A stretch of DNA of 64,000 nucleotides from JANSYL01 sp963921255 (GCA_963921255.3 CAWUEW020000001.1:930001-994000), one strand, 5' to 3'; counted from the first letter of the stretch, positions 16,541-25,568 are shown. Notes: generated from the sequence alone by a model not told the origin. A program made the numbers and translations.

Positions 16541-16747
16541 TTAGCGGCGGTAAAAGCTGCCGTCTGCGATTGCGTCGATGTCGCCGCGCACCAGACCCAG
16601 ATCGTCCAGTTCGCGATCCGAAAGCTGCGACAGGCCCTTGCGGGTGACGCGTGCGTCGTTCCAAGCAGAAACCATGCCGACGAAGTCAGCAAGGATACGG
16701 GTGGCGCTGAAGCCGGCGCCAACGGAGCGGTTCGTAATGATGGCCAT
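16541..16747 (-). CDS. DUF1127 small protein
   Basis: A 68-residue protein with the DUF1127 (YjiS-like) C-terminal signature LSQLSDRELDDLGLVRGDIDAI. One DUF1127 protein in Rhodobacter sphaeroides, CcaF1, is an RNA-binding protein involved in sRNA maturation and RNA turnover under stress; that role is only a family hint here. The start MAIITNRS is preferred because GAGGAA lies 7 bases upstream. A RpoH-like promoter and a palindrome lie upstream. Confidence 0.85.
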   Translation of the reverse strand: MAIITNRSVGAGFSATRILADFVGMVSAWNDARVTRKGLSQLSDRELDDLGLVRGDIDAIADGSFYRR

Positions 16748-17100
16748 CGGGATGTTCCTCTTCCGATCGTCGGTGAATGGGATGCGCCGAAGCGCGTCTT
16801 CGATGGACCGCATCTAGGGCTGTCGATTTGCCTAAACAAGCAGCAATTTTTGCATGGGTTCCATGCAATTTCTGCATAGCTGAAAACGTCGGTAAACCCC
16901 TTCTAAATAAGGCAAAAATGCGACTCCCGGTGTCGTTTTTATTCGCTTTGAAGACGCTTTTGGAGCCGGCGGTTTTGCGGATGTCGCAAACGGAGTTTCG
17001 AAGGGCGATATTCGACACCGGCCTATGCAATGTTCTTGCTTCGTGCTACTGATGCAAAAAGGCCGCAGAATAGGCGGCGCGAGCGGTCGGGAAACAGGCG
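16748..17100. promoter_or_regulatory. AT-rich intergenic region with palindrome and candidate stress promoter
   Basis: This 353-bp gap contains no convincing gene. On the minus strand, CTTGTTT (16834-16840) and CCCTAGAT (16812-16819), 14 bp apart, resemble an RpoH (sigma-32) promoter reading into the DUF1127 gene. Just upstream is a palindrome with 8-bp arms, TTGCATGG GTT CCATGCAA (16850-16868). On the plus strand, 16914-16943 can fold into a short hairpin followed by a T-run, so a small RNA cannot be excluded. The rest up to ruvC shows nothing I can name. Confidence 0.4.
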
Positions 17101-17607
17101 ATGCGCATCATTGGGATTGATCCGGGTCTTCGAAGCCTGGGGTGGGGCATTGTCGACGCCCGATCCGGGCGACTCAGCCACGTCGCCAACGGGCAGATTC
17201 GGACAACGATGGGGGATCTGGCCCGACGTTTGCTGGAGTTGCATGCGGGTTTGACGGCTGTTCTGGTCGAGCACGCCCCGGACGCAGCCGCCGTTGAACA
17301 GACGTTCGTCAACCGCGACGGGGCGGGCACATTGAAACTTGGCCAAGCCCGGGGCGTCGCGATGCTGGTCCCGGCGCAGGCGGGCCTGAACGTTGCGGAA
17401 TACGCCCCCAACGCGGTGAAGAAAGCAGTCGTCGGCGTGGGCCATGCCGACAAGCGTCAGGTCGACCATATGGTGCGGCTGCAACTGCCGGGATGCACCC
17501 CCGCCGGACCGGACGCGGCCGACGCCTTGGCGATTGCGATCTGCCATTCGTTCCACGCACAGTCTGCGGGCAAGCTGGCCGCGGCGATCGGGATGGCGGC
17601 ACGATGA
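17101..17607 (+). CDS. ruvC: Holliday junction resolvase RuvC
   Basis: Endonuclease that resolves Holliday junctions after RuvAB branch migration. The 168-residue sequence has the four-acid RNase H-like active site: D7 in IIGIDPGL, E66 in VEQTF, and D138/D141 in PDAADALAIAICH, plus VGHADKRQVDHMV. Length and motif spacing fit the family. Its stop overlaps the ruvA start (ATGA), giving a coupled ruvC-ruvA-ruvB order. Confidence 0.96.
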   Translation: MRIIGIDPGLRSLGWGIVDARSGRLSHVANGQIRTTMGDLARRLLELHAGLTAVLVEHAPDAAAVEQTFVNRDGAGTLKLGQARGVAMLVPAQAGLNVAEYAPNAVKKAVVGVGHADKRQVDHMVRLQLPGCTPAGPDAADALAIAICHSFHAQSAGKLAAAIGMAAR

Positions 17608-18272
17608 TCGGCAAGCTGACAGGGCGTATCGACTATCGCGCGGCGGATCATGTTCTGTTGGACGTCGGGGGCGTCGGATACACCGTCCATTGTTCTGAGC
17701 GCACCTTAGCCGCGCTGCCCGGACGGGGCGAGGCGGTCGCGCTGTATACAGAACTGCTGGTGCGCGAAGATCTTTTGCAGCTGTTCGGGTTCCTCACGCC
17801 CTATGAGCGGGAATGGCATCGTCTTCTGATCTCGGTGCAAGGGATCGGGGCCAAAGCGTCGATGGCAATTCTTGGAACGTTGGGGGCCGAAGGGATCGCG
17901 CGGGCCATCGCAATCGGCGACTGGGCGGCGGTGAAGGCTGCACCCGGCGTCGGCCCCAAGATCGCGCAGCGCGTGGTGAACGAATTGAAGGACAAGGCCC
18001 CGTCCGTCATGGCGCTTGGCGGGACCGTGCATGAAGCGCTTGGGGACCAACCGGTGGACCTGATCGACACGACCGAACCTGCCGCGGTGCCATCAGCACC
18101 ACAGGCGTCCAGTGCCCCCACACAGGCCGATGCGTTGAGCGCCCTGCAGAACCTTGGCTATGCCCCGTCCGACGCGGCCCGCGCCGTTGCAGAAGCCGTG
18201 GGCGAGGCCCCTGACGCGGACACCCCGGCACTGATCCGCGCCGCACTCAAGCGATTGGCGCCGAAAGAATGA
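17604..18272 (+). CDS. ruvA: Holliday junction DNA helicase subunit RuvA
   Basis: Junction-binding tetramer that loads RuvB. The 222-residue protein begins MIGKLTGRIDYRAADHVLLDVGGVGY, has two helix-hairpin-helix motifs (VQGIGAKASMAILG and APGVGPKIAQRVVNELK) and a C-terminal UBA-like domain III (ADALSALQNLGYAPSDAARAV) after a Pro/Ala-rich linker. The ATG overlaps the ruvC stop by 4 bp. Confidence 0.96.
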   Translation: MIGKLTGRIDYRAADHVLLDVGGVGYTVHCSERTLAALPGRGEAVALYTELLVREDLLQLFGFLTPYEREWHRLLISVQGIGAKASMAILGTLGAEGIARAIAIGDWAAVKAAPGVGPKIAQRVVNELKDKAPSVMALGGTVHEALGDQPVDLIDTTEPAAVPSAPQASSAPTQADALSALQNLGYAPSDAARAVAEAVGEAPDADTPALIRAALKRLAPKE

Positions 18273-18336
18273 TGGCCCGACGGTCGTGTCCAAGAGATAT
18301 GGCGCCGGGCGCGCAGCTCGGCCATAACACCCGCCA

Positions 18337-19359
18337 ATGACCGAGCCTGACCCCACCCTGCGCCCCGAGCCGCGCCCGGAAGACGCTGACCGCGCTCTGC
18401 GCCCGCAAACCCTGGACGAGTTTGTGGGCCAGGCGGAGGCACGCGCCAACCTTGCTGTCTTCATTGAAAGTGCGCGCCGACGGGGCGAAGCCATGGACCA
18501 CGTGCTGTTTCATGGTCCGCCGGGTCTGGGGAAAACCACGCTGGCGCAGATCATGGCGCGTGAACTGGGTGTGAATTTCCGCATGACCTCGGGCCCGGTC
18601 TTGGCCAAAGCCGGCGATCTAGCCGCCATCTTGACCAACCTTGAGGCACGCGATGTCCTGTTCATCGACGAGATCCACCGCCTGAACCCCGCCGTGGAGG
18701 AAGTGCTGTATCCCGCGATGGAAGATTTTGAGCTGGATCTTGTGATCGGTGAGGGGCCCGCCGCGCGCACCGTGCGCATCGAGCTTCAGCCCTTCACACT
18801 GGTCGGGGCGACCACGCGACTTGGCTTGCTGACGACGCCCCTGCGGGATCGGTTCGGCATCCCAACGCGCCTGAATTTCTATTCGAAGGACGAACTGACC
18901 CAGATCGTGGACCGGGGGGCCCGGCTGTCGGGCATCGCGTCCGAGCCCGAAGGCACCCATGAGATCGCGACCCGCGCCCGCGGCACCCCTCGCATTGCCG
19001 GGCGGTTGCTGCGCCGGGTGGTGGATTTCGCCTTGGTGGAGGGGGACGGGCGGCTGACCCAAGGGATTGCGGACAGCGCGTTGACCCGTCTTGGGGTCGA
19101 TCATCTGGGCCTCGACGGCGCAGACCGGCGGTATCTGACGTTGATTGCCGAGAATTACGCCGGCGGCCCGGTGGGCGTCGAAACCTTGTCCGCGGCGCTG
19201 AGCGAAAGCCGGGATGCGATTGAAGAGGTGATCGAGCCGTATCTCCTCCAACAGGGTCTGATCGCGCGCACCCCGCGCGGGCGCATGTTGGCGCAAAAGG
19301 GATGGAGCCATCTGGGCCTCCAGCCGCCGCGCGCACCGGAACAGGGGGAACTCTTGTGA
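18337..19359 (+). CDS. ruvB: Holliday junction branch-migration ATPase RuvB
   Basis: AAA+ motor of the RuvAB complex, 340 residues. It has the Walker A GPPGLGKT (60-67), Walker B FIDEIHRLNP (near 110), sensor GATTRLGLL with the arginine finger region PLRDRFGI, and a C-terminal winged helix (GRMLAQKGWSHLGL). The gap to ruvA is 64 bp. Its stop overlaps the GTG start of the next gene (GTGA). Confidence 0.97.
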   Translation: MTEPDPTLRPEPRPEDADRALRPQTLDEFVGQAEARANLAVFIESARRRGEAMDHVLFHGPPGLGKTTLAQIMARELGVNFRMTSGPVLAKAGDLAAILTNLEARDVLFIDEIHRLNPAVEEVLYPAMEDFELDLVIGEGPAARTVRIELQPFTLVGATTRLGLLTTPLRDRFGIPTRLNFYSKDELTQIVDRGARLSGIASEPEGTHEIATRARGTPRIAGRLLRRVVDFALVEGDGRLTQGIADSALTRLGVDHLGLDGADRRYLTLIAENYAGGPVGVETLSAALSESRDAIEEVIEPYLLQQGLIARTPRGRMLAQKGWSHLGLQPPRAPEQGELL

Positions 19360-20003
19360 CCGGCGCCGCCGCCATGTCGCCGGAGGCTGTTCAGGCGCTC
19401 TTTACCCGCGCCGATGGACAATTCCTGTTTGCCCGATGGGGGCGACCGATCGCGCCCGTGGTCTTCGGCGTGGAGGATGCGACGGTCTCGATCCTGAAAG
19501 GCGCGATCGAGGCTGTTGTCGCCTTGGCGGGCCACAAGATGGCCGAGACAGACCCCGAGCTTGGCGCGAACCTGATGGTGTTCTTCTTTCGCGAATGGGA
19601 CGAACTGCTTGAAACCCCGAACCTCGAAAAGCTGATCCCCGATCTGGAGGGAACGGTCGCCCGGCTGAAGGGGGCGGACGCCAACCAATACCGGTCGTTC
19701 CGATTTGACGCGGAGGGCGCGATCCAGGCGGCGTTTGTCTTTGTTCGGATGGACGGGCACATGTCGGCGGTGCCGGCTGAAACCATCGCGCTCAGCCAGA
19801 TTGTTCAGACCATCCTTCTGTGGTCGGACACCGCGTTTCTCGGGGCGTCGCCCCTTGCGGTCGCAACCGAAGGCGGCCCGGCATTGCTGAAACCCGAGAT
19901 TGCAGACGTGATCCGCGCGGCCTACGATCCCGTCCTTCCCGCATCTGCCACCGATCCAAGCCATGCCTTGCGGCTGGCCGCCCGATTGCCGAGGCCCCAA
20001 TGA
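19356..20003 (+). CDS. Conserved hypothetical protein between ruvB and ybgC
   Basis: A 215-residue soluble protein of unknown function. It has no signal peptide or membrane segment; a tract of small hydrophobic and acidic residues (ILKGAIEAVVALAGHKMAETDPELGANLMVFFFREWDELLE) and C-terminal ALRLAARLPRPQ are visible. The GTG start at 19356 overlaps the ruvB stop, with AGGGGGA upstream; an internal ATG at 19374 is the alternative. Its stop overlaps the ybgC ATG. Tight coupling on both sides shows it is a real gene expressed with ruvB and ybgC. Confidence 0.75.
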   Translation: MTGAAAMSPEAVQALFTRADGQFLFARWGRPIAPVVFGVEDATVSILKGAIEAVVALAGHKMAETDPELGANLMVFFFREWDELLETPNLEKLIPDLEGTVARLKGADANQYRSFRFDAEGAIQAAFVFVRMDGHMSAVPAETIALSQIVQTILLWSDTAFLGASPLAVATEGGPALLKPEIADVIRAAYDPVLPASATDPSHALRLAARLPRPQ

Positions 20004-20404
20004 TCCATACCTGGCCCATCCGCGTCTATTACGAGGACACCGATCTTGCGGGGATCGTTTACTACGCGAACTACTTGCGCTTCATCGAACGGGCGCGGTC
20101 TGAAATGGTGCGGTTCGCGGGCATTGATCAGACCGAGATGAAGGCCCAGGGCCTCGTGTTCGCCGTCCGTCGGGTCGAGGCGGACTATATCAGCCCGGCC
20201 AAATACGACGACCAGCTTGAGGTGCGGACGACCCTGACCCGGATCAAGGGCGCCAGTTTCGATATGCCCCAGGAGGTGTATCGCGGCGAAACCTTGCTGT
20301 TCCGGGCCAACGTAGGGGTGGTCATTTTGAATGCGCAGGGCCGCGCAACGCGGATTCCGGCGGATATTCGCGCAAAGATCGAGGCGATCACGGCGGATGT
20401 CTGA
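20000..20404 (+). CDS. ybgC: Tol-Pal-associated acyl-CoA thioesterase YbgC
   Basis: Hotdog-fold thioesterase of 134 residues with the 4-hydroxybenzoyl-CoA thioesterase signature YYEDTDLAGIVYYANYLRFIERARSE, including the catalytic Asp in the YEDTD segment. YbgC acts on acyl-CoA or acyl-ACP and is linked to phospholipid metabolism near the Tol-Pal complex. The ATG overlaps the preceding stop by 4 bp; tolQ starts 117 bp downstream. Confidence 0.93.
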   Translation: MIHTWPIRVYYEDTDLAGIVYYANYLRFIERARSEMVRFAGIDQTEMKAQGLVFAVRRVEADYISPAKYDDQLEVRTTLTRIKGASFDMPQEVYRGETLLFRANVGVVILNAQGRATRIPADIRAKIEAITADV

Positions 20405-20521
20405 CCGTGACAGAGATTTGTTCGCTTTCCCCCTATTAAACTGTTAAACTCCCGCCCTAAAGAGGCCCGCAAAAGGGCCCGACGATGTTTTGAGGCCGGG
20501 GCAGAGGATAACCGTTCACCA

Positions 20522-21214
20522 ATGGAAACCGAAACGCTTGCGATTGCGCAGGAGGCGGACTTTACGCTGATTGCGCTTTTCTTCCGTGCAACTTTGACCG
20601 TGCAATTGGTGATGATCGCGCTGATGGTGGCCTCGGTCTGGGTCTGGGCCATCACGTTCTCGAAGGTCGCGATCTTCCGACGCTCGCGCCGCAACGCCGC
20701 TGCCTTCGACGCCGCGTTCTGGTCCGGCGAACCTTTGGATGAGCTTTACGATCAGGTCGCCGAACGGCCGCGCAGCGCCTCGGAGCGGGTGTTCGTGGCC
20801 GGGATGACGGAATGGCGACGCTCGATCCGCGACGACGGCGCTTTGAACCCGGGTGTCCAGCAGCGTGTCGACCGGTCTATGGATGTGGCGATCGCGCGCG
20901 AGAATGAGCGCCTGACCAACGGATTGAATTTCCTGGCGACCACGGGGGCGACCGCGCCGTTCGTGGGGCTGTTCGGGACCGTGTGGGGGATCATGCGGTC
21001 CTTTCAGGAAATTGCCGTGTCGGGAAACACGTCTCTGGCGGTTGTGGCGCCCGGGATTGCCGAGGCGCTTCTCGCCACGGGCCTGGGCCTTCTGGCGGCC
21101 ATTCCGGCGGTAATTTTCTACAACAAACTGTCAAGCGATGCGGATGCCCTGATCGGCAACTACGAGAGCTTTGCGGATGAGTTTTCGACCCTGCTGTCCC
21201 GGCAGCTCGACTGA
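20522..21214 (+). CDS. tolQ: Tol-Pal system proton channel subunit TolQ
   Basis: Inner-membrane MotA/TolQ/ExbB-family protein of 230 residues with three membrane helices: residues about 25-48, a long cytoplasmic loop, then LNFLATTGATAPFVGLFGTVWGIMRSF and AEALLATGLGLLAAIPAVIFYN. With TolR it converts the proton gradient into force for outer-membrane constriction during division. Its stop overlaps the tolR start by one base (TGATG). Confidence 0.96.
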   Translation: METETLAIAQEADFTLIALFFRATLTVQLVMIALMVASVWVWAITFSKVAIFRRSRRNAAAFDAAFWSGEPLDELYDQVAERPRSASERVFVAGMTEWRRSIRDDGALNPGVQQRVDRSMDVAIARENERLTNGLNFLATTGATAPFVGLFGTVWGIMRSFQEIAVSGNTSLAVVAPGIAEALLATGLGLLAAIPAVIFYNKLSSDADALIGNYESFADEFSTLLSRQLD

Positions 21215-21687
21215 TGGGGGCGCAGGTCGCACAATCCGGCGGCACGCGTCGCAGGCGGGGCAGGGGACGGCGCGGGTCGCGCCCGATGTCCGAGATCAAC
21301 GTCACGCCCTTCGTGGATGTGATGCTGTGCCTTTTGATCATCTTCATGGTGGCGGCCCCGCTCATGACCGTCGGCGTGCCCATCGACCTGCCCGACACCT
21401 CGGCCGAGGCGCTTCCGTCCGAGGATGAAGAGCCGCTGACCGTCACTCTCGCGTCCGATGGCGAAATTTTGATCCAGACCACGCCGATTCTGGCCGATGA
21501 TCTGGTTCCGCGCCTGCAGGCCATCGCCGGCGAGCGCGACAGCACACGCATCTTCCTGCGGGCCGACGGGAGCATTCCCTACGAGCGCGTCATGCAGGTG
21601 ATGGGTGCGCTGAATGCCGGGGGCTTCCGCGAGATCGGCCTGGTGACCGATGCTGGCGGCCCCACGTTTGACGGGTCGGAGGAGTGA
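21214..21687 (+). CDS. tolR: Tol-Pal system protein TolR
   Basis: ExbD/TolR-family protein of 157 residues: a basic cytoplasmic N-terminus, the single helix INVTPFVDVMLCLLIIFMVAA with the proton-carrying Asp in FVDVML, and a periplasmic domain (RIFLRADGSIPYERVMQVMGAL). It couples TolQ to TolA. It is embedded in the tolQRAB-pal-cpoB order. Confidence 0.95.
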   Translation: MGAQVAQSGGTRRRRGRGRRGSRPMSEINVTPFVDVMLCLLIIFMVAAPLMTVGVPIDLPDTSAEALPSEDEEPLTVTLASDGEILIQTTPILADDLVPRLQAIAGERDSTRIFLRADGSIPYERVMQVMGALNAGGFREIGLVTDAGGPTFDGSEE

Positions 21688-21691
21688 GCGG

Positions 21692-22783
21692 ATGCGCCGC
21701 GCCCTCTATGCGTCTGGCGGAATGCACGCCGCGCTCATTCTGTGGGTCGCGGTGGGTGGCTTGGTGCGTCCAAGCCCAGAGGTGGAACTTGAGGTAACCG
21801 GCGTGACGATCCTGTCCGTGGCCGAATTTGAATCTCTGACCAACCCGGTCGAGCCAACGCCCGTGGCCTTGGAGACACCGCCTGTGCCAGAGCTGCCGGA
21901 GACGGCCGAGCAGCCCGAAGCACCGGCCCCGGAGGATACGGCACCCGAGGTCGCCCCGCCCGACGTGATCGAGCCCCCTGCGCCTGAGGCCGAGCCGGAA
22001 GCCCTTGAGCCCGTGCCGCAGGCCGAGGTCACCGACACCATCGCGCCCCTCGCGCCGCCCTCTGGCGCGCCGGATCTGCCGCCCGAAGATCGGCCGACCC
22101 CGCGCGAGGCCCCACGCATCGCGCCGCAGCCGGCGATTGCGCCGGAGCCGGACGTTGAAGTGGCGCCGGACGTGATTGATCAACCCACCGAATCCGAGGC
22201 TTCCGAAACACCGGTCGAAGAACAGGCCCCGACGGCCCCTGAAGAAGCCACGACCGAGATCGTGACCGAAGCTGAAGAACCCTCTGGCGGACCACTGGGC
22301 CCGCTGGCGTCGGTTCGTCCGACGGCGCGCCCGAACCGCCCGGCACCCGTTGAAACGACGGCCCCCGCCCCGGAAGAAGAAAGCGATCCGATTGCCGATG
22401 CCGTGGCTGCCGCCGTGGCCGAGGCCGCGACGACGGCGCCGCGCCCCGAACCCACGAGCCCGCCGCTCAGCAGTGCCGTTCGCGACGGGTTTCGCCTTGC
22501 CGTGGGCAACTGCTGGAACTTGGGCGCGACCTCGACCGATGCATCCCGCATCACCGTGGTCGTGGCCTTTGACATGGAACGTTCGGGCCGTCCGGTGATC
22601 TCTTCGATCCGGATGTTGGAATTCAGCGGCGGAAGCCAGGCGGGCGCGCAAGTCGCCTATGCGGCAGCGCGCCGTGCCATCATTCGCTGCGGCACGAATG
22701 GATATGATCTGCCCGAAGAAAGCTTTGACCGTTGGAGCCAGGTGGAACTGGTCTTCAACCCCGATGGGATGCGTTTGAGATGA
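21692..22783 (+). CDS. tolA: Tol-Pal system protein TolA (energy transducer)
   Basis: A 363-residue protein with one N-terminal membrane anchor (YASGGMHAALILWVAVGGLV), a long Pro/Glu/Ala/Thr-rich periplasmic stretch (about residues 35-260) in place of the helical Ala/Lys domain of enteric TolA, and a C-terminal TolA/TonB-type domain (VRDGFRLAVGNCWNLG...VVVAFDMERSGRPV). It reaches across the periplasm to Pal and TolB. The ATG at 21692 has GGAG upstream; the stop overlaps the tolB ATG. Confidence 0.9.
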   Translation: MRRALYASGGMHAALILWVAVGGLVRPSPEVELEVTGVTILSVAEFESLTNPVEPTPVALETPPVPELPETAEQPEAPAPEDTAPEVAPPDVIEPPAPEAEPEALEPVPQAEVTDTIAPLAPPSGAPDLPPEDRPTPREAPRIAPQPAIAPEPDVEVAPDVIDQPTESEASETPVEEQAPTAPEEATTEIVTEAEEPSGGPLGPLASVRPTARPNRPAPVETTAPAPEEESDPIADAVAAAVAEAATTAPRPEPTSPPLSSAVRDGFRLAVGNCWNLGATSTDASRITVVVAFDMERSGRPVISSIRMLEFSGGSQAGAQVAYAAARRAIIRCGTNGYDLPEESFDRWSQVELVFNPDGMRLR

Positions 22784-24171
22784 TGAAACCACACCAAAGC
22801 CCGTTCTTATCCGCCCCTCTGGGTCAGGGTGCGATGATGTCCCGCCGGTTCGTCATCTCCGCCGGTGCAGCGCTCGCCTGCACAACTCTCGCGCCGCTTT
22901 CGGGATGGGCCCAATCCGGGCCGCTCCGGCTTGAGATCACCGAAGGCGTGATCGAGCCGATGCCCTTTGCGCTCCCGCAATTCGTGGCGCAGAACGGCCG
23001 CTCCGCCGATGCCGCGGCCGATATCAGCCGGGTGATCGCCGCGGACCTGCGCGGCACGGGGCTGTTCCGGCAGATCCCGGCAAGCGCACATATCTCAAGC
23101 GTCACGAACTTCGACGCGCCGATCCAGTATCCCGATTGGCAAGCCATCAACGCGCAGGCGCTGATCACGGGATCGGTCAATATTTCGGGCGGGCGTCTGA
23201 CGGTGCAGTTCCGGCTGTTCGATGTCTTCTCTGGCCAGCCTTTGGGCGAAGGTCTGCAATTTGTGGGACCACCTGAAAGCTGGCGTCGCATGGCGCATAA
23301 CGTGGCCGACCAGGTCTATGAGCGCATTACGGGTGAGGGCGGCTATTTTGATACCCGCGTGGTCTTTGTGCACGAAGAAGGCCCGAAGAACGCCCGCCTC
23401 AAGCGCCTGGCCATCATGGATTATGATGGGGCGAACGTTCAGTTCCTGACGGACAGCCGTGCCCTGGTTTTGGCACCGCGCTTCAGCCCGCAGGGCGACA
23501 GGATCATCTACACCAGCTACGAAAGCGGGTTTCCGCGGGTGTACCTCATGGACCTTGCCAGCGTGCAACGCCAACCCCTTGAGGCGATTGACGGCGGAAA
23601 CATGACGTTCAGCCCGCGGTTTTCACCGGACGGGGGCCGTGTCCTGTTCTCCATGGCGCAGGGGGCCAACACCGATATCTTCTCGCTGGATCTTGCCACG
23701 GGGCAACGCACGCAACTGACCAGCGCGCCGTCGATCGAAACGGCCCCGTCGTTTTCACCGGACGGGCGCCAGATCGTCTTTGAAAGCGACCGGTCCGGGA
23801 CGCAGCAGATTTATGTCATGTCGTCGCAAGGCGGTTCGGCGCAGCGGATCAGCCAAGGCTCGGGCCGCTACGGAACGCCGGTTTGGTCCCCGAGAGGTGA
23901 TTTGATTGCCTTCACCAAACAGGAGGCTGGTCGCTTCCACATCGGTGTCATGCGCACCGACGGTCGGGAGGAGCGTCTTTTGACGGCCTCGTTCCTGGAT
24001 GAAGGTCCCACATGGGCTCCGAATGGTCGCGTGATCATGTTCACCCGCGAAACCGCCGGTGCCGACGGCGCGCCTGCCGTGTATTCGGTCGACATAACGG
24101 GTCGCAACCTGCAGCGGGTTGCAACGCCCGGCATGGCGTCCGACCCCGCCTGGTCGCCCCGCCTAAGCTGA
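22780..24171 (+). CDS. tolB: Tol-Pal system periplasmic beta-propeller TolB
   Basis: Periplasmic Pal-binding protein. An N-terminal domain (PLRLEITEGVIEPMPFALPQF) is followed by a six-bladed propeller of WD40-like TolB repeats: APRFSPQGDRIIYTSY, SPRFSPDGGRVLFSM, APSFSPDGRQIVFESD, PVWSPRGDLIAFTK and PTWAPNGRVIMFTR. The ATG at 22780 overlaps the tolA stop; ATGs at 22834 and 22837 give a shorter signal peptide beginning MSRRFVISAGAALACTTLAP, whose twin arginine raises the possibility of Tat export. Which start is used is uncertain. Confidence 0.93.
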   Translation: MMKPHQSPFLSAPLGQGAMMSRRFVISAGAALACTTLAPLSGWAQSGPLRLEITEGVIEPMPFALPQFVAQNGRSADAAADISRVIAADLRGTGLFRQIPASAHISSVTNFDAPIQYPDWQAINAQALITGSVNISGGRLTVQFRLFDVFSGQPLGEGLQFVGPPESWRRMAHNVADQVYERITGEGGYFDTRVVFVHEEGPKNARLKRLAIMDYDGANVQFLTDSRALVLAPRFSPQGDRIIYTSYESGFPRVYLMDLASVQRQPLEAIDGGNMTFSPRFSPDGGRVLFSMAQGANTDIFSLDLATGQRTQLTSAPSIETAPSFSPDGRQIVFESDRSGTQQIYVMSSQGGSAQRISQGSGRYGTPVWSPRGDLIAFTKQEAGRFHIGVMRTDGREERLLTASFLDEGPTWAPNGRVIMFTRETAGADGAPAVYSVDITGRNLQRVATPGMASDPAWSPRLS

Positions 24172-24240
24172 ACAAACCTGAATAGACGCTTTGACATGCC
24201 CCGTGTTATTCCCAAGTTAACCAAAAAGGACCGCGTTCCC

Positions 24241-24741
24241 ATGACCCTTCTGTCCCGCCTCCCCGTTCGCGCGATGCTGGTGGCCTCAACGCTCGCTCTG
24301 GCCGCCTGCGCCCAAGGCCTCAACGATGGCGCGATTGATTTGAACGCTGCCGGTGGTGCGGCGTCCGATCCGAGCAGCCCGGCTTATTTCAACCAGACGA
24401 TCGGGGACCGCGTGTTGTTCGCAGTCGATCAATCGACCCTTACGCAGATTGGCGAGGTTACGTTGCGCGGGCAGGCGCAGTGGCTGTTGGCCAACCCGGA
24501 ATACACCGCCTTGATCGAAGGACACGCGGATGAGCAGGGCACGCGCGAATACAACCTTGCGCTTGGGGCCCGCCGCGCAGCCGCCGTGCGTGACTTTCTT
24601 GTCAGCCAGGGTGTCCCGGAAAGCCGGATGGCGACGATCAGCTATGGCAAAGAACGCCCGATTGAGATTTGCTCGGAAGAAACCTGCTATCAGCAAAACC
24701 GTCGCGCGGTGACCGTGATCTCGGCGGGAACCGGAGTGTAA
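24241..24741 (+). CDS. pal: Peptidoglycan-associated lipoprotein Pal
   Basis: Outer-membrane lipoprotein of 166 residues. The signal peptide ends in the lipobox LALAAC, and the OmpA-like peptidoglycan-binding domain follows (DRVLFAVDQSTL, then IEGHADEQGTREYNLALGARRA and YGKERPI). It anchors the outer membrane to the wall and receives force from TolA. The start at 24241 has AAGGA about 10 bases upstream and gives a normal lipoprotein signal; an in-frame ATG at 24196 would add 15 charged residues. Confidence 0.96.
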   Translation: MTLLSRLPVRAMLVASTLALAACAQGLNDGAIDLNAAGGAASDPSSPAYFNQTIGDRVLFAVDQSTLTQIGEVTLRGQAQWLLANPEYTALIEGHADEQGTREYNLALGARRAAAVRDFLVSQGVPESRMATISYGKERPIEICSEETCYQQNRRAVTVISAGTGV

Positions 24742-24743
24742 AT

Positions 24744-25568
24744 TTGATCCGACCCTTCCTCATCTCCGCCCTCTGTCTGGCTTTGGTTGCGCCCGCCACT
24801 GCGCAGGATCGGGACCAAAGCCTTGCGGATATCCGGCAGGAACTGTCGGTCTTGTTCGTTGAGATTCAGCGCCTGCGTGCGGAGTTGAACACGACGCAGG
24901 GTGCGACAGGGACGGGGTCCGGCGGATCGGTTCTGGCCCGTGTGGACGCGATCGAAACGGAGTTGCGGCGCTTGACCGGCCTGACGGAAGAGTTGGAATT
25001 GCGCATCGCCCGAGTGGTCAGCGATGGGACGAACCGGATCGGCGACCTTGAGTTCCGCCTGTGCGAGTTGGAGACCAACTGCGATATCGGCAGCCTGGGT
25101 GAAACGCCCAGTCTGGGAGGGATCGAAGTGCCTGCCGGAAACACGTTGCCGGTCACCGCACCGACGCAGGGTGGCGGCAACCTCGCCGTCGCAGAACAAA
25201 GCGATTTCGATCGCGCCCGGGCCGCCTTCGACAATGGCGATTTCGCGGGGGCGGCAGATCTCTTCGCGGCCTTCACGGCGACCTATCCGGGCGGCCCCCT
25301 GTCGGCCGAGGCGCATTTCTTTCGCGGTCAGGCCGAAGCGCAGCAAGGGGCGTGGAGCCGGGCAGCGCGCGCGTATCTTGACGCCTTCACTTCCGACCCC
25401 TCGGCACCGCGTGCGCCGGACGCCCTTTTGAACCTGGGCACGTCGTTGGGCCAGCTTGGCCAGATTGAAGAGGCCTGTCTGACCCTGTCCGAGGTTGGCG
25501 TGCGCTATCCGACCAGCAGCGCCGTCGCGCAGGCCGATGCCGCGCGACTACAACTCGGGTGCTCGTGA
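24744..25568 (+). CDS. cpoB: Tol-Pal system protein CpoB (YbgF)
   Basis: Periplasmic coordinator of cell-wall synthesis and outer-membrane constriction, 274 residues. After a signal peptide (LIRPFLISALCLALVAPATAQ) comes a coiled coil (LADIRQELSVLFVEIQRLRAEL), a flexible linker and C-terminal TPR repeats (FDRARAAFDNGDFAGAADLF, AHFFRGQAEAQQGAWSRAARAY). The start is TTG at 24744, two bases after the pal stop, with GGAG 7 bases upstream. The stop overlaps the tilS GTG by 4 bp. Confidence 0.92.
   Translation: MIRPFLISALCLALVAPATAQDRDQSLADIRQELSVLFVEIQRLRAELNTTQGATGTGSGGSVLARVDAIETELRRLTGLTEELELRIARVVSDGTNRIGDLEFRLCELETNCDIGSLGETPSLGGIEVPAGNTLPVTAPTQGGGNLAVAEQSDFDRARAAFDNGDFAGAADLFAAFTATYPGGPLSAEAHFFRGQAEAQQGAWSRAARAYLDAFTSDPSAPRAPDALLNLGTSLGQLGQIEEACLTLSEVGVRYPTSSAVAQADAARLQLGCS

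Noticed and set aside
20405..20521. CtrA-type site (TTAA-N7-TTAA) before tolQ
   Set aside because: The two TTAA sequences there are only 4 bp apart, which does not fit the spacing.
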